Below are positions 51,136-59,981 of a stretch of DNA of 64,000 bases, piece after piece. Origin of the DNA: Amycolatopsis sp. 2-15 (GTDB lineage Bacteria; Actinomycetota; Actinomycetes; Mycobacteriales; Pseudonocardiaceae). Location: positions 5,242,501 through 5,306,500 of the forward strand of contig NZ_CP127294.1 of assembly GCF_030285625.1 (NCBI RefSeq). The letters run 5' to 3'. Below the pieces are notes generated by a model. That model did no database searches. It saw only the letters and a list, made by a program, of their open reading frames with translations, and had not been told where the DNA came from. Within the stretch, counting starts at the first letter, position 1. Each line of letters begins with the position of its first letter. The position numbers and the translations under genes are program-made.

Positions 51136-52239
51136 GGCGCGGCCTTTCGCGGTCTGCACCATGTCCATCCGCTCGATGCCCGTCCCGAACGGCGCGGCCT
51201 GCGGGGCGAGGCTCGCCAACGCGTGCTCGTAGGCGGCCACCAACGCGTCTTCGGCGGGGTAGTCGAAGGGATCCGTGGTGCCCGACGCCCGCAGGACCGG
51301 TTCGTTCGCCAGCATCCACTCCACGGTCTCGGCGATCCCGTCGGGAACCGAGACCACGTCGCGGTAGCCGAGGTCCTCGCGCAGCCGGCTCGTGTCCACA
51401 ATGCACGTCGGCGACTCCTGGCCGCCGAACGCCGACACCGCGAGGCCGGGGTTGGGCAGTTCCCGGGGCAGTGACCGGATCTCCAGGTCGCAGCCCGCGG
51501 CGCGGGCGACGAGCTGCGCCCACTGCCGCACGGTGAGCAAGTCGTCGTCGGCGACGTTGTACGCCTTGCCCGCCGCGATCGCCGGCCGGTCGACCGCCAG
51601 TAGCACGGCCTCTGCCGCGTTGCGGGCGGCGATGCGCGAGTGGATGCCGTGCCCGCCGTCGGCGAGGATCAGCCACGGCCGGCCGTCGAGCACGCGGCGC
51701 ACCACGTTCCACTCCCACGCATACGGGTTGCGCGGCCCGTAAACGGTCGGGTAGCGCAGGTAGGTGGCGCCGAAGGAGCCCTTGGCGCCCAACGAGAACA
51801 CGTGGTCTTCGGTGCGCCGGATCGGGCCCGTGCTATAGCCGGCGAAGCGCGGTTCGTCCGGCGCCACGAGCGGGTGCGAGTCCTCGCGCACGGGCAGCGC
51901 CACGCCGTACGGGAAGCGTGAACCCGGGTTGACGTAACCCTGGTAGACCGGCACCCCGCCGACCACGACCAGGTGCGCGCAGCGGTTCGCGACTTCGTCG
52001 GCGATCAGCCGGACCCGGCCGTAGGTCGCGACGACCACGTCCCACCCGCCCTCGCCCACCGCTCGGGCGATGTCGCCGGCCTCGAACGGGCTGCCGTGCA
52101 CGTGGGGCACGTCCGGCAGCTCCGCGACCTCGTGGCGGCCGGTGTGGAACATCGTCACCTCGTGGCCGCGGGCGAGCAGCCCGGCCACGATCGGGGGGCC
52201 GGTCGGGCCCGTGCCGCCGACGACCAGCGCGCGGCCCAT
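51130..52239 (-). CDS. NAD-dependent epimerase/dehydratase family (extended SDR)
   Basis: A 369-residue extended short-chain dehydrogenase. It begins MGRALVVGGTGPTGPPIVAG (Rossmann, G-x-x-G-x-x-G); the active-site region YSTGPIRRTEDHVF holds Y-x-x-x-(K/R), where Arg replaces Lys. ATG 52239 is preferred because the longer frame runs through the operators. Divergent from the P450 gene, the two sharing the palindromes at 52341 and 52401. Substrate not assigned. Confidence 0.85.
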   Translation of the reverse strand: MGRALVVGGTGPTGPPIVAGLLARGHEVTMFHTGRHEVAELPDVPHVHGSPFEAGDIARAVGEGGWDVVVATYGRVRLIADEVANRCAHLVVVGGVPVYQGYVNPGSRFPYGVALPVREDSHPLVAPDEPRFAGYSTGPIRRTEDHVFSLGAKGSFGATYLRYPTVYGPRNPYAWEWNVVRRVLDGRPWLILADGGHGIHSRIAARNAAEAVLLAVDRPAIAAGKAYNVADDDLLTVRQWAQLVARAAGCDLEIRSLPRELPNPGLAVSAFGGQESPTCIVDTSRLREDLGYRDVVSVPDGIAETVEWMLANEPVLRASGTTDPFDYPAEDALVAAYEHALASLAPQAAPFGTGIERMDMVQTAKGRAL

Positions 52240-52340
52240 CAGGCCCGGGCCGTTCGGGGGAAGCGTTGCGGCCTGCGGTCGTCGTGCACTGGAGCCTCCC
52301 TGCGCGAGTCCTGTCCGCAGCATGGCAACCTCGATCTTCA

Positions 52341-52362
52341 CTGTCAAACGGTTGGTTGACAG
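52341..52362. promoter_or_regulatory. Putative shared operator, site 2 (perfect 7-bp arms)
   Basis: CTGTCAA and its complement TTGACAG bracket ACGGTTGG. On the minus strand it contains ACCAACCGTTTGACA, matching site 1 at 14 of 15 bases. Lies in the P450/epimerase divergent promoter region. Confidence 0.55.
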
Positions 52363-52400
52363 ACCCTTGTTGGGGCACCGGTGTGGTGCTAATCTCACCG

Positions 52401-52422
52401 CTACCAAACGGCCGTTAGTCAG
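52401..52422. promoter_or_regulatory. Putative shared operator, site 3
   Basis: CTACCAAACGGCCGTTAGTCAG, with the perfect palindrome AACGGCCGTT at its core, 27 bases before the P450 start. It resembles sites 1 and 2 (ACCAAACG versus ACCAACCG). Confidence 0.5.
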
Positions 52423-52448
52423 TGACGATGACGTCATGGAGGACGCCG

Positions 52449-53663
52449 ATGTCCGTAGCCGCCACCGCTGGACCCGACATCCTGTCCGAGGAGTTCGCCG
52501 CGGATCCCTACCGCGCGTACCGGGTGATGCGCGAGCAGCACCCGCTCATCTGGCACGAAGCCACGCAGAGCTACGTGATCAGCCGGTACGCGGACGTCGA
52601 GCGCGCCTTCAAGGACCCGGTGTTCACCAGTCACAACTACGACTGGCAGCTCGAGCCCGTGCACGGCCGCACCATCCTGCAGATGGACGGACGCGAGCAC
52701 TCCACGCACCGGAACCTGGTCGCGCCGGCCTTCCGCGGCCGGGACCTGATGGCGAAGTTCCTGCCCGTCATCGAGCAGAACTCGCGCGATCTCGTCGACG
52801 CGTTCCGCCGCGACGGGCGCGTCGACCTCGTCGACCAGTACGCGACGCGGTTCCCGATCAACGTGATCGTGGACATGCTCGGCCTGCCCAAGTCCGACCA
52901 CGAGCACTTCCACCGCTGGTACAGCTCGATCATGGCGTTCCTGTCGAACCTCTCAGGCGACGAGCAGGTGATGGCCGACGGGATCCGCACCAAGGAGGAG
53001 TTCGAGGCCTACCTGCTGCCGATCATCCGCGAGCGGCGCGAAAGCCCGGGCGAGGACCTGCTTTCCACGCTGTGCTCGGCCGAGATCGACGGCGTGCGGA
53101 TGACCGACGAGGAGATCAAGGCCTTCTGCAGCCTGCTGCTGACCGCGGGCGGGGAGACGACCGACAAGGCGATCGCCAGCCTGATGCGCAACCTCGTCGC
53201 GAACCCGGACCAGCTCGAAGCGGTCCGCGCCGACCACTCGCTGATCGCGGCCGCGTTCGCGGAGACCCTGCGGTTTTCTCCGCCGGTGCACATGATCATG
53301 CGCCAGCCGGCCGAAGACGTGGAGCTCTCGGGCGGGGTAGTCGAAGCCGGCAAGACCGTGACGTGCCTGATCGGCGCGGCGAACCGCGACCCGGCCAAGT
53401 ACGCCGATCCCGACTCGTTCAACCTCCTGCGCACCGACCTCGACCTCGGCCGGGCCTACACCGCCGGCGCCAACCACACGGCGTTCTGCCTGGGCCGGCA
53501 TTTCTGCGTCGGCGCGATGCTGGCCAAGACCGAGCTCGACACCGGAATCGCGCACCTGCTCGACGCCATGCGCGACATCCGCTTCGACGGCGCGGCGCCG
53601 CCGGAGCACGGCGTGTTCACCCGCGCTCCCAGTTCGCTGCTGCTGACCTTCACGCCCGCCTGA
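52449..53663 (+). CDS. Cytochrome P450
   Basis: A 404-residue soluble class I P450 monooxygenase. The haem-Cys motif is AFCLGRHFCVGAMLAKTE (F-x-x-G-x-x-x-C-x-G). The K-helix is ETLRFSPP (E-x-x-R), and the I-helix LLLTAGGETTDK has Glu in place of the usual Asp before Thr. ATG 52449 with a TGGAGGA ribosome site. It probably hydroxylates the pathway substrate using ferredoxin, such as that at 1319. Opens a rightward operon with a SnoaL protein, synthetase, VOC, FAD oxidoreductase and SDRs. Confidence 0.93.
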   Translation: MSVAATAGPDILSEEFAADPYRAYRVMREQHPLIWHEATQSYVISRYADVERAFKDPVFTSHNYDWQLEPVHGRTILQMDGREHSTHRNLVAPAFRGRDLMAKFLPVIEQNSRDLVDAFRRDGRVDLVDQYATRFPINVIVDMLGLPKSDHEHFHRWYSSIMAFLSNLSGDEQVMADGIRTKEEFEAYLLPIIRERRESPGEDLLSTLCSAEIDGVRMTDEEIKAFCSLLLTAGGETTDKAIASLMRNLVANPDQLEAVRADHSLIAAAFAETLRFSPPVHMIMRQPAEDVELSGGVVEAGKTVTCLIGAANRDPAKYADPDSFNLLRTDLDLGRAYTAGANHTAFCLGRHFCVGAMLAKTELDTGIAHLLDAMRDIRFDGAAPPEHGVFTRAPSSLLLTFTPA

Positions 53664-53675
53664 GGAGGCACCCGC

Positions 53676-54086
53676 ATGACCGCACGCGCCGAGATCGAAA
53701 ACGTCCTGGGCAAGGCTTCGTGGGGCTACGACGAGAACGACGTCGACCTGATCGCCGACCAGTTCACCGAAACGGCCACGATGACCATGCAGATCGGCCG
53801 CGAAGGCGACACGATCGGGCCGTTCGAGGGCCGCGAGGCGATCCGCAAGCTGCACGCCGACTCGCTGGTCGCCCAAACCGACCAGCGCCGGCACAACCTC
53901 TCGAACCTGGTGCTCACCAAGGAAACCCCGGACAGTGCGGCGACGACCGCGAACCTCACCCTGCTCTCGATCGAGAACGGCGCGGCGCGGGTGCTCTCCA
54001 GCGGCTGGTACCGCGACGAGCTGGTGAAGCAGGGGGACCGCTGGCTGATCGCGACCCGGCACATCTACCTCGACCTGCCCTACTGA
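53676..54086 (+). CDS. SnoaL-like NTF2-fold protein
   Basis: A 136-residue member of the SnoaL-like superfamily (ENVLGKASWGYDENDVDLIA, EAIRKLHADSLVAQTDQRRH, GDRWLIATRHIYLDLPY). In this fold, Asp/His pairs support isomerase, hydratase or aromatic-oxygenase-like roles. It follows the P450 gene by 12 bases and precedes an acyl-CoA synthetase, and may act on the P450 product. Distinct from the SnoaL protein at 50764. Confidence 0.85.
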   Translation: MTARAEIENVLGKASWGYDENDVDLIADQFTETATMTMQIGREGDTIGPFEGREAIRKLHADSLVAQTDQRRHNLSNLVLTKETPDSAATTANLTLLSIENGAARVLSSGWYRDELVKQGDRWLIATRHIYLDLPY

Positions 54087-54117
54087 TCCCCGCACCGGCA
54101 CCTACCAGAGGACACCC

Positions 54118-55683
54118 ATGGTCAACATCGGACGGATCCCGGAGAAGTGGGCGGCGCTCACGCCCAGCCGGGACGCGATCGTCGACGCCCCGAGCGGCCG
54201 GCGGATGGACTGGAGAACGCTCGACGAACGCGTCCGCAGGCTCGCCAACGGGCTGGCGGGCGAAGGCGGGCTGGGTCTGTCCAAAGGGGACAGGGTCGCG
54301 ATCCTGGCGAAGAACTCCATCGAGTACCAGGAGCTGTACTACGCCGCCGGCCGCGCCGGGCTCGTCACCCAGCCGTTGAACTGGCGGCTCGGCGCGGGCG
54401 AGCTGACCCGGATCGTCGCCGACGCGGCACCCAAAGCGGTGATCGCCTCCGACGAGTGGCTCGACACCGCGAAGCAGCTGCAGGCCGCGGTCGACGTGCC
54501 GAACTGGCTGCAGTTCGGGGAATCCGGCGATGGCAGCTACGAAGACCTGCTGGCGCGCAGCAGCACCGACGAGCCGGTGCAGTCGTCGTCGGTCGGTGAC
54601 GCCGACCCGTTTTTCATCCTCTACACCGGTGGCACCACCGGCGAGTCGAAGGGCGCGCTGCACAGCCACACGAGCGTGTCTTTCGGGATGCTCAACCAGA
54701 CCGTCGCCGAACGCATCGTCGCGACCGACGTCTACATGCTGACCGGGCAGATGTACCACATCCCGGTGGTGCTCTCGATGAACTACCACCGCCACGGCTG
54801 CCCGCTGGTGCTGATGAACTTCGAGGCGCGCACGGCGCTGGAGCTCATCCAGGAGGAGCGCGTCTCGGCGTTCCTCGGCATCACCACGATGCTCAACTGG
54901 ATGATGGCCGTGCCGGGCTTCTCCTCCTACGACATCTCGGCGCTGCGCAACATCCAGTACGGCGGCGGGCCGATGCCCTCGTCGGTGGTGAAGGCCGCGC
55001 TGGACCAGTTCCCCTGCACGCTGATCCAGGGGTACGGGCAGACCGAGGGCACCACGATGTGCTTCCTGTCGCAGGAAGACCACCTCGACGCCGTGCGTGG
55101 CACCCACCCGGAACGGCTGATGTCCTGCGGGCGCGAGGGTTTCGTCACGCAGGTCCGCGTCGTCGACCCGGACGGGCGCGAGGTGCCCAAGGACGGCCGG
55201 ACCGCGGGCGAGATCATCGTGCGGTCCGAGGCCAACATGCTGGGCTACCTCAACCGGCCCGACCTCACCGAGAACACGATCCGCGACGGCTGGGTGTGGA
55301 CCGGTGACATCGCCACCTGGGACGCCGAGTCCTACGTGTTCATCGTCGACCGCGCGAAGGACATGATCATCTCCGGCGGCGAGAACATCTACTCGATCCA
55401 GGTCGAGGAGGCGGTGAACAAGCATCCGTCGGTGCTGGAGTGCGCGGTGATCGGCGTGCCCGACGATGAGTGGGGCGAAGCGGTGAAGGCGTTCGTGGTG
55501 CTCAAACCCGAGACGACGGCCACCGAGGCCGACATCATCGCCACGGCGAAACAGCACCTCGCCTCCTACCAGAAGCCCCGGTCCGTCGAGTTCGTCGACG
55601 CCCTGCCCAAGGCGCCCACCGGGAAGATCCTCAAGCGCGACCTGCGCCGCGCGTACTGGGCGGACCGCGGCCGGTCGGTGTGA
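54118..55683 (+). CDS. Acyl-CoA synthetase (AMP-forming)
   Basis: A 521-residue adenylate-forming ligase. The ATP loop is FFILYTGGTTGESKGAL. Further motifs are GYGQTEGTTMCFLSQED, GWVWTGDIATWDAES, DRAKDMIISGGENIYSIQVE and KAPTGKILKRDLRRAYW with the catalytic Lys. It groups with fatty-acid/aryl-CoA ligases; the substrate is probably the P450-pathway acid. Overlaps the VOC gene (GTGA). Confidence 0.92.
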   Translation: MVNIGRIPEKWAALTPSRDAIVDAPSGRRMDWRTLDERVRRLANGLAGEGGLGLSKGDRVAILAKNSIEYQELYYAAGRAGLVTQPLNWRLGAGELTRIVADAAPKAVIASDEWLDTAKQLQAAVDVPNWLQFGESGDGSYEDLLARSSTDEPVQSSSVGDADPFFILYTGGTTGESKGALHSHTSVSFGMLNQTVAERIVATDVYMLTGQMYHIPVVLSMNYHRHGCPLVLMNFEARTALELIQEERVSAFLGITTMLNWMMAVPGFSSYDISALRNIQYGGGPMPSSVVKAALDQFPCTLIQGYGQTEGTTMCFLSQEDHLDAVRGTHPERLMSCGREGFVTQVRVVDPDGREVPKDGRTAGEIIVRSEANMLGYLNRPDLTENTIRDGWVWTGDIATWDAESYVFIVDRAKDMIISGGENIYSIQVEEAVNKHPSVLECAVIGVPDDEWGEAVKAFVVLKPETTATEADIIATAKQHLASYQKPRSVEFVDALPKAPTGKILKRDLRRAYWADRGRSV

Positions 55684-56132
55684 CGGCGGGACTGCACCAC
55701 CTCGGCGTGCGCGTGGCGGAGCTGGAGCGGGCCGTGGCCTTCTACCGCGAGCTCGGCGCTGAACCGCTGGCACGGGAGTTCACGCTCGACCCCGCTGCGG
55801 CAGCGCTGGCGATGAACACCGACCGCGAGGTGCGCGTCGCGCTGCTCGGGTTCCCGGACGGCAGCGGGATCGAGCTGTTCGAGTTCGGCGAGCCGGCGCC
55901 GCAGTGGTGCGCTCCGCCGGAGCCGGCGGCGCGGTTGCCGCACCTGGGCATCCGGGTCGACGACGTCGACGCCGCGTTGGCCCGGGCCGAGGCGGCCGGC
56001 GGGCAGCGGCTGTGGAACCGGCCGAAGCAGTGGGGTCCGGTGCGCGTGGTCTACCTGCGCGATCCGGACGGGACGGTGCTCGAACTGCTCGACGCGCCGC
56101 TGCGGGCGGTCGCCGACGTGGTCGCCCCGTGA
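55680..56132 (+). CDS. VOC-family (glyoxalase/methylmalonyl-epimerase-like) protein
   Basis: A 150-residue two-motif VOC protein: LHHLGVRVAELERAVAFYRE and LPHLGIRVDDVDAALARAEA, ending YLRDPDGTVLELLDAP. Metal ligands His/Glu are retained. The pattern is shared with methylmalonyl-CoA epimerases and dioxygenases; the gene lies inside the operon, so it may epimerise a CoA-ester intermediate. GTG start overlapping the synthetase stop. Confidence 0.85.
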   Translation: MTAGLHHLGVRVAELERAVAFYRELGAEPLAREFTLDPAAAALAMNTDREVRVALLGFPDGSGIELFEFGEPAPQWCAPPEPAARLPHLGIRVDDVDAALARAEAAGGQRLWNRPKQWGPVRVVYLRDPDGTVLELLDAPLRAVADVVAP

Positions 56133-56154
56133 ACGACCGGCAGGAGGAGGTTTC

Positions 56155-57507
56155 TTGTCCTACGACGTGATCGTGCTCGGTGCCGGCGTGTCCGGCCTGG
56201 TCACGGCGTCACTGCTGGCCGAACGGGGCCAACGCGTGCTGCTGCTGGAAAAGCACGCGTACCTCGGCGGGCGGGCGCGCGAGTACCGGTACCAGGGGCA
56301 CCAGCTCGGCCTCGGCAGCCACCTCGTCGAGGATCCCGGCGACTCGCTGACACGGGTGTGCGCGCTGACGGGGCTCGACCTCGTGCACTCCGAGCGCAGC
56401 GACTCGATGCCGTTCTGGACCAACGGCCGGGGCTGGGCGCCGATCCAGGAGCAGTACGCGGGCAGCGCGAAGCAGGGCCTCAAGCGGTGCATCCAGGCGC
56501 TGAACGAGACGTCGTACGAGGAGCTGGAGAACTGGAACCACGCTTCGCTGCGGGAGTGGATGGCGCAGTACACCTCCGATGAAGGTGTGTACACGGTGTG
56601 GGAAGCCATCTCCGTGCTGGAGCAGATCACCTTGCGGCCGTGGGAACACTCGGCCTCGGAAAACCTCTACACGCGCAAGCTGCACTACTCGACGCGGCGT
56701 ACCGCCGGCTACTCGTTCTGGCCGATGGACGGCTGGGATGCGTTGTGGCACAACATGGTGTCGGCGTTCGAGGCCCACGGTGGTGAGCTCCGGCTGTCCG
56801 CACCGGTCCGCCGGGTCGACGTGCGCGACGGCGCCGTGCGCGGGGTGACGCTGCGCGACGGCGAGGAGATCGAGGCGCCTCAGGTGGTCGTGTCCGCGCC
56901 GGTGTGGGACCTGCTGCGGCTGTTCGACGACGACGTGCTGCCGTGGGACCTCGCGGCGCGCATCCGGATGCTGGCCGCGAACCGCAACCGCGCCTGCTGG
57001 ATCGGCTACTGGATCGCCGCGAAGGAGCCGGTGATCGCGATGACCGAGCGCGAGATGGCGTCGTTCCTGTCCACGCCCCGGTGCGGTCTGCCCGGCTTCA
57101 CCCTCAACTTCACCGGGTACGACGGCGGGGTCTCGCCCGCCGGGGAGTACCTGACGTGCGTCGGCGCCTCGTTCGACGCGACGACCCACTACGGCGACCG
57201 GGCCTGGCTCGACCGGAAGTTCGCCGAGCTGTGGGAGGACATCGAGGAGATGCTGCCCGCGGCGCGCGGGGCACTGTGGACGAAGCCGCACGTCGTCACC
57301 AGCTACGGCGTGATCACCAAACCGGGACTGGTCGGCCCGGTCCGGCCCGACGCGATGGTCCGCGGCGTCGAGGGCCTGTGGCTGACCGGTGACACGACAC
57401 GCGCCCGCGGTATCGGGATCGACAAGGCCGCGCGCTCGGGTATCACCGCGGCCGAGGCCGTGCTCGGGCAGCGGCTCGAGGCGTTCGCCGGAACGCTGCG
57501 CTACTGA
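56155..57507 (+). CDS. FAD-dependent oxidoreductase, phytoene-desaturase-like
   Basis: A 450-residue flavoprotein (VIVLGAGVSGLVTASLLAER, YLGGRAREYRYQGHQLGLGS). Its middle (ISVLEQITLRPWEHSASENL) closely matches ISVLECMTDNWYDHSASDNL of the enzyme at 48260, so the two are paralogues with a conserved HSAS(D/E)NLY patch. TTG start with AGGAGG. It could desaturate or isomerise a polyene or terpenoid-like substrate; this is inferred from the fold. Confidence 0.88.
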   Translation: MSYDVIVLGAGVSGLVTASLLAERGQRVLLLEKHAYLGGRAREYRYQGHQLGLGSHLVEDPGDSLTRVCALTGLDLVHSERSDSMPFWTNGRGWAPIQEQYAGSAKQGLKRCIQALNETSYEELENWNHASLREWMAQYTSDEGVYTVWEAISVLEQITLRPWEHSASENLYTRKLHYSTRRTAGYSFWPMDGWDALWHNMVSAFEAHGGELRLSAPVRRVDVRDGAVRGVTLRDGEEIEAPQVVVSAPVWDLLRLFDDDVLPWDLAARIRMLAANRNRACWIGYWIAAKEPVIAMTEREMASFLSTPRCGLPGFTLNFTGYDGGVSPAGEYLTCVGASFDATTHYGDRAWLDRKFAELWEDIEEMLPAARGALWTKPHVVTSYGVITKPGLVGPVRPDAMVRGVEGLWLTGDTTRARGIGIDKAARSGITAAEAVLGQRLEAFAGTLRY

Positions 57508-57555
57508 CGGAAGTCTTTGAACGGCAACGGGTTTCTTCGACTGAAGGAGGCGGAC

Positions 57556-58389
57556 ATGGCGGGACGGGTCGCGGGAAAGGTCGCGTTCATCACGGGCGCG
57601 GCACGTGGGCAGGGCCGCGCACACGCGGTGCGGCTCGCGGAGGAGGGCGCCGACATCATCGCGATCGACGCGTGCGCGGCGGTCGAGACGGTGGACAAGT
57701 ATCCGCCGGCCACCGAGGAGGACCTGGCCGAGACCACCGCGCTGGTCGAGAAGGCCGGTGGGCAGATCGTGGCGAGCAAGGCCGACGTCCGCGACGCCAA
57801 AGGCCTGCAGGTGGCTCTCGACGAGGGTGTCGAGCGGTTCGGCGGGCTGGATATCGTCGTGGCCAACGCCGGCATCGCGACCTACGGCATGTCCTGGGAG
57901 CTCACCGAGGACATGTGGCAGGACATGCTCGACGTCAACCTCACCGGGGTCTGGCACACGGCGAAGGCCGCGGTGCCGCACCTGATGCGCCGCGGCGGCG
58001 GGTCGATGGTGTTCACCAGCTCGATCGGCGGGCTCAAGGGCATCATGCAGGTCGGGCACTACGTGGCGGCCAAGCACGGGATGGTCGGGCTGATGCGCAC
58101 GATGGCCAACGAGCTCGCCGGGCACCGCATCCGCGTCAACACCGTGCACCCGACCAATGTGGACACCCACATGATCCAGAACCCCGGCACATGGGGGATG
58201 TTCGCCCCCGACGACCCGGCGCCGACGCGCGAGGCGGCGATGCCGGGCTTCCTGTCGCTCAACGCGCTCGAGGTGCCGTGGGTCGACCCGATCGACATCG
58301 CCAACGCGGTGCTGTTCCTCTCCAGCGACGAGGCTCGGTACGTGACCGGGGTGGCGCTGCCCGTCGACGCAGGGGCCACGATCAAATGA
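57556..58389 (+). CDS. Mycofactocin-coupled short-chain dehydrogenase
   Basis: A 277-residue SDR. It opens GKVAFITGAARGQGRAHAVR and has YPPATEEDLAETTALVEKAG, an insertion that marks the mycofactocin-coupled SDR subfamily, which keeps NAD(H) bound and passes electrons to the peptide-derived cofactor mycofactocin. The catalytic triad is in FTSSIGG and HYVAAKHG (Ser, Tyr, Lys). AAGGAGG site. It probably oxidises the alcohol formed by the P450. No mycofactocin biosynthesis genes lie in the window. Confidence 0.87.
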   Translation: MAGRVAGKVAFITGAARGQGRAHAVRLAEEGADIIAIDACAAVETVDKYPPATEEDLAETTALVEKAGGQIVASKADVRDAKGLQVALDEGVERFGGLDIVVANAGIATYGMSWELTEDMWQDMLDVNLTGVWHTAKAAVPHLMRRGGGSMVFTSSIGGLKGIMQVGHYVAAKHGMVGLMRTMANELAGHRIRVNTVHPTNVDTHMIQNPGTWGMFAPDDPAPTREAAMPGFLSLNALEVPWVDPIDIANAVLFLSSDEARYVTGVALPVDAGATIK

Positions 58390-59147
58390 GGATCGAAGGT
58401 TCCGTCGGCCTGGTCACCGGTGGGGCGTCGGGGCTCGGCGCCGGCACCGCGCGGCGGCTGGTCGCGGGCGGTGGCCGGGTGGGCATTCTCGACCTGGCGA
58501 GCTCGGCCGGCGCCGAGCTCGCGGCCGAGCTGGGTGAAGCCGCGCTGTTCGTGCCGACCGACGTGGCGGACGAGGCTGCGGTCGAGAAGGCCGTCGGCGC
58601 GGTCGCGGAGCGGTTCGGGCGCATCGACGTGTGCGTGAACGCGGCCGGGATCAGCCCGGCCGCGCGGGTGCTCTCGCGCAAGGGCGAGCTGCACCCGCTC
58701 GATCTTTTCCGGCGCACGCTGGAGATCAACCTCGTGGGCGCGTTCGACGTGCTGCGCCACGCCGTCGCCGTGATGGCCCGCAACGAGCCGGGACCGGACG
58801 GCGAACGCGGGCTGATCGTCAACGTCTCGTCGGCCGCCGCGCTGGAAGGGCAGGCCGGGCAGGCGGCGTATTCGGCGTCGAAGGGCGGCCTGGTCGCGTT
58901 GACACTGCCGCTCGCGCGGGACCTCGCGATCTGGGGGATCCGTGTGATGACGGTGTGCCCGGGGATCATGGACACGGGCATGCTGGCCGGGGCCGACGAG
59001 AAACGCCGCGCCGCGCTGATGGACCTGCACGTGTTCCCGAAACGCCTGGGCCGCCCGGAAGACTTCGCCCGGCTTGTCACGAGCTTCATGGAAAACGAGC
59101 TGCTCAACGGCGAAGTGGTCCGGCTCGACGCCGCGACCCGCCTCTGA
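58386..59147 (+). CDS. Short-chain dehydrogenase (3-hydroxyacyl-CoA dehydrogenase type II-like)
   Basis: A 253-residue SDR: VGLVTGGASGLGAGTARRLV (T-G-x3-G-x-G), CVNAAGIS, the catalytic IVNVSSAAALEGQAGQAAYS and the Tyr/Lys pair in AAYSASKGG. The length and the FRRTLEINLVGAFDVLRHAV stretch fit HSD10-type dehydrogenases acting on 3-hydroxyacyl-CoAs. ATGA overlap with the previous SDR; 24 bases before the next. Confidence 0.87.
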   Translation: MRIEGSVGLVTGGASGLGAGTARRLVAGGGRVGILDLASSAGAELAAELGEAALFVPTDVADEAAVEKAVGAVAERFGRIDVCVNAAGISPAARVLSRKGELHPLDLFRRTLEINLVGAFDVLRHAVAVMARNEPGPDGERGLIVNVSSAAALEGQAGQAAYSASKGGLVALTLPLARDLAIWGIRVMTVCPGIMDTGMLAGADEKRRAALMDLHVFPKRLGRPEDFARLVTSFMENELLNGEVVRLDAATRL

Positions 59148-59171
59148 CCCCCGATCGACGAGGAGTTTCCG

Positions 59172-59972
59172 ATGTCCCGCAACGCCACGCCGCTGACGGG
59201 CCGTATCGCGCTGGTGACCGGCGGCTCGCGTGGCGTGGGCCGCGCGATCGCGACGCGGCTCGCGGCCGACGGCGCCGCCGTCGCGGTCAACTACCGGCGT
59301 GACGCGGGCGCGGCCGAGGAGGTCGTGGCGGGGATCGCGGCCGAGGGCGGGACCGCGGTCGCCTACCGGGCCTCGGTGGACGACGAGGCCGCCGTCGGCG
59401 CCATGGTGCAACGGATCCGCGCCGACCTCGGCCCCGTCGACCTGCTCGTGAGCAACGCCGGAACGGCGAGCCGCGGCACGCCGATCGCGGACACCGAGGA
59501 ACAGGAGTACCTGCGGCTGCTGCGGGTCCACACGCTGGGGCCGCTCGCGTTGATCCGCGCCCTGCTGCCGGGGCTGCGCGCCGCGGCCCGGGGCGACGTG
59601 ATCGTGATGTCGAGCGCGATCGTCGAGACCACGCCGGCGGGCGGCGCCGCGTACACGATGGCCAAGGCCGCGATGGAGACCGCCGCGCGCACCCTGGCCC
59701 ACGAGGAACGGCCGCACGGCGTGCGCGTCAACATCGTCGCGCCCGGCCTGGTCGCGACCGACATGGGCGAGCGGCTCGTCGCGGCGTCCGGCGCGCCGGC
59801 GATCGCCGACCTCGACGCGCGCTACCCCTTCGGCCGCGTGGCGCGGCCCGAGGACGTGGCCGGCGTCGTGGCGTTCCTCGCTTCTGCCGACGCCGATTAC
59901 CTGACAGCGCAACGCATCCTCGTCGACGGCGGCGGGCCGGATGTGCCGATCGTCGCCGTGCCGGGGCGGTGA
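59172..59972 (+). CDS. Short-chain dehydrogenase (FabG-like)
   Basis: A 266-residue SDR: IALVTGGSRGVGRAIATRLA, LLVSNAGTASRG, Ser in VIVMSSAIVETTPAGG, then AAYTMAKAAMETAARTLAHE. Typical 3-oxoacyl-reductase fold; both the cofactor loop (NYRRDAG, basic) and relatives suggest NADPH. Third SDR in a row, convergent with the biotin carboxylase gene. Specific step unassigned. Confidence 0.87.
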   Translation: MSRNATPLTGRIALVTGGSRGVGRAIATRLAADGAAVAVNYRRDAGAAEEVVAGIAAEGGTAVAYRASVDDEAAVGAMVQRIRADLGPVDLLVSNAGTASRGTPIADTEEQEYLRLLRVHTLGPLALIRALLPGLRAAARGDVIVMSSAIVETTPAGGAAYTMAKAAMETAARTLAHEERPHGVRVNIVAPGLVATDMGERLVAASGAPAIADLDARYPFGRVARPEDVAGVVAFLASADADYLTAQRILVDGGGPDVPIVAVPGR

Positions 59973-59981
59973 CCGCCGCGC

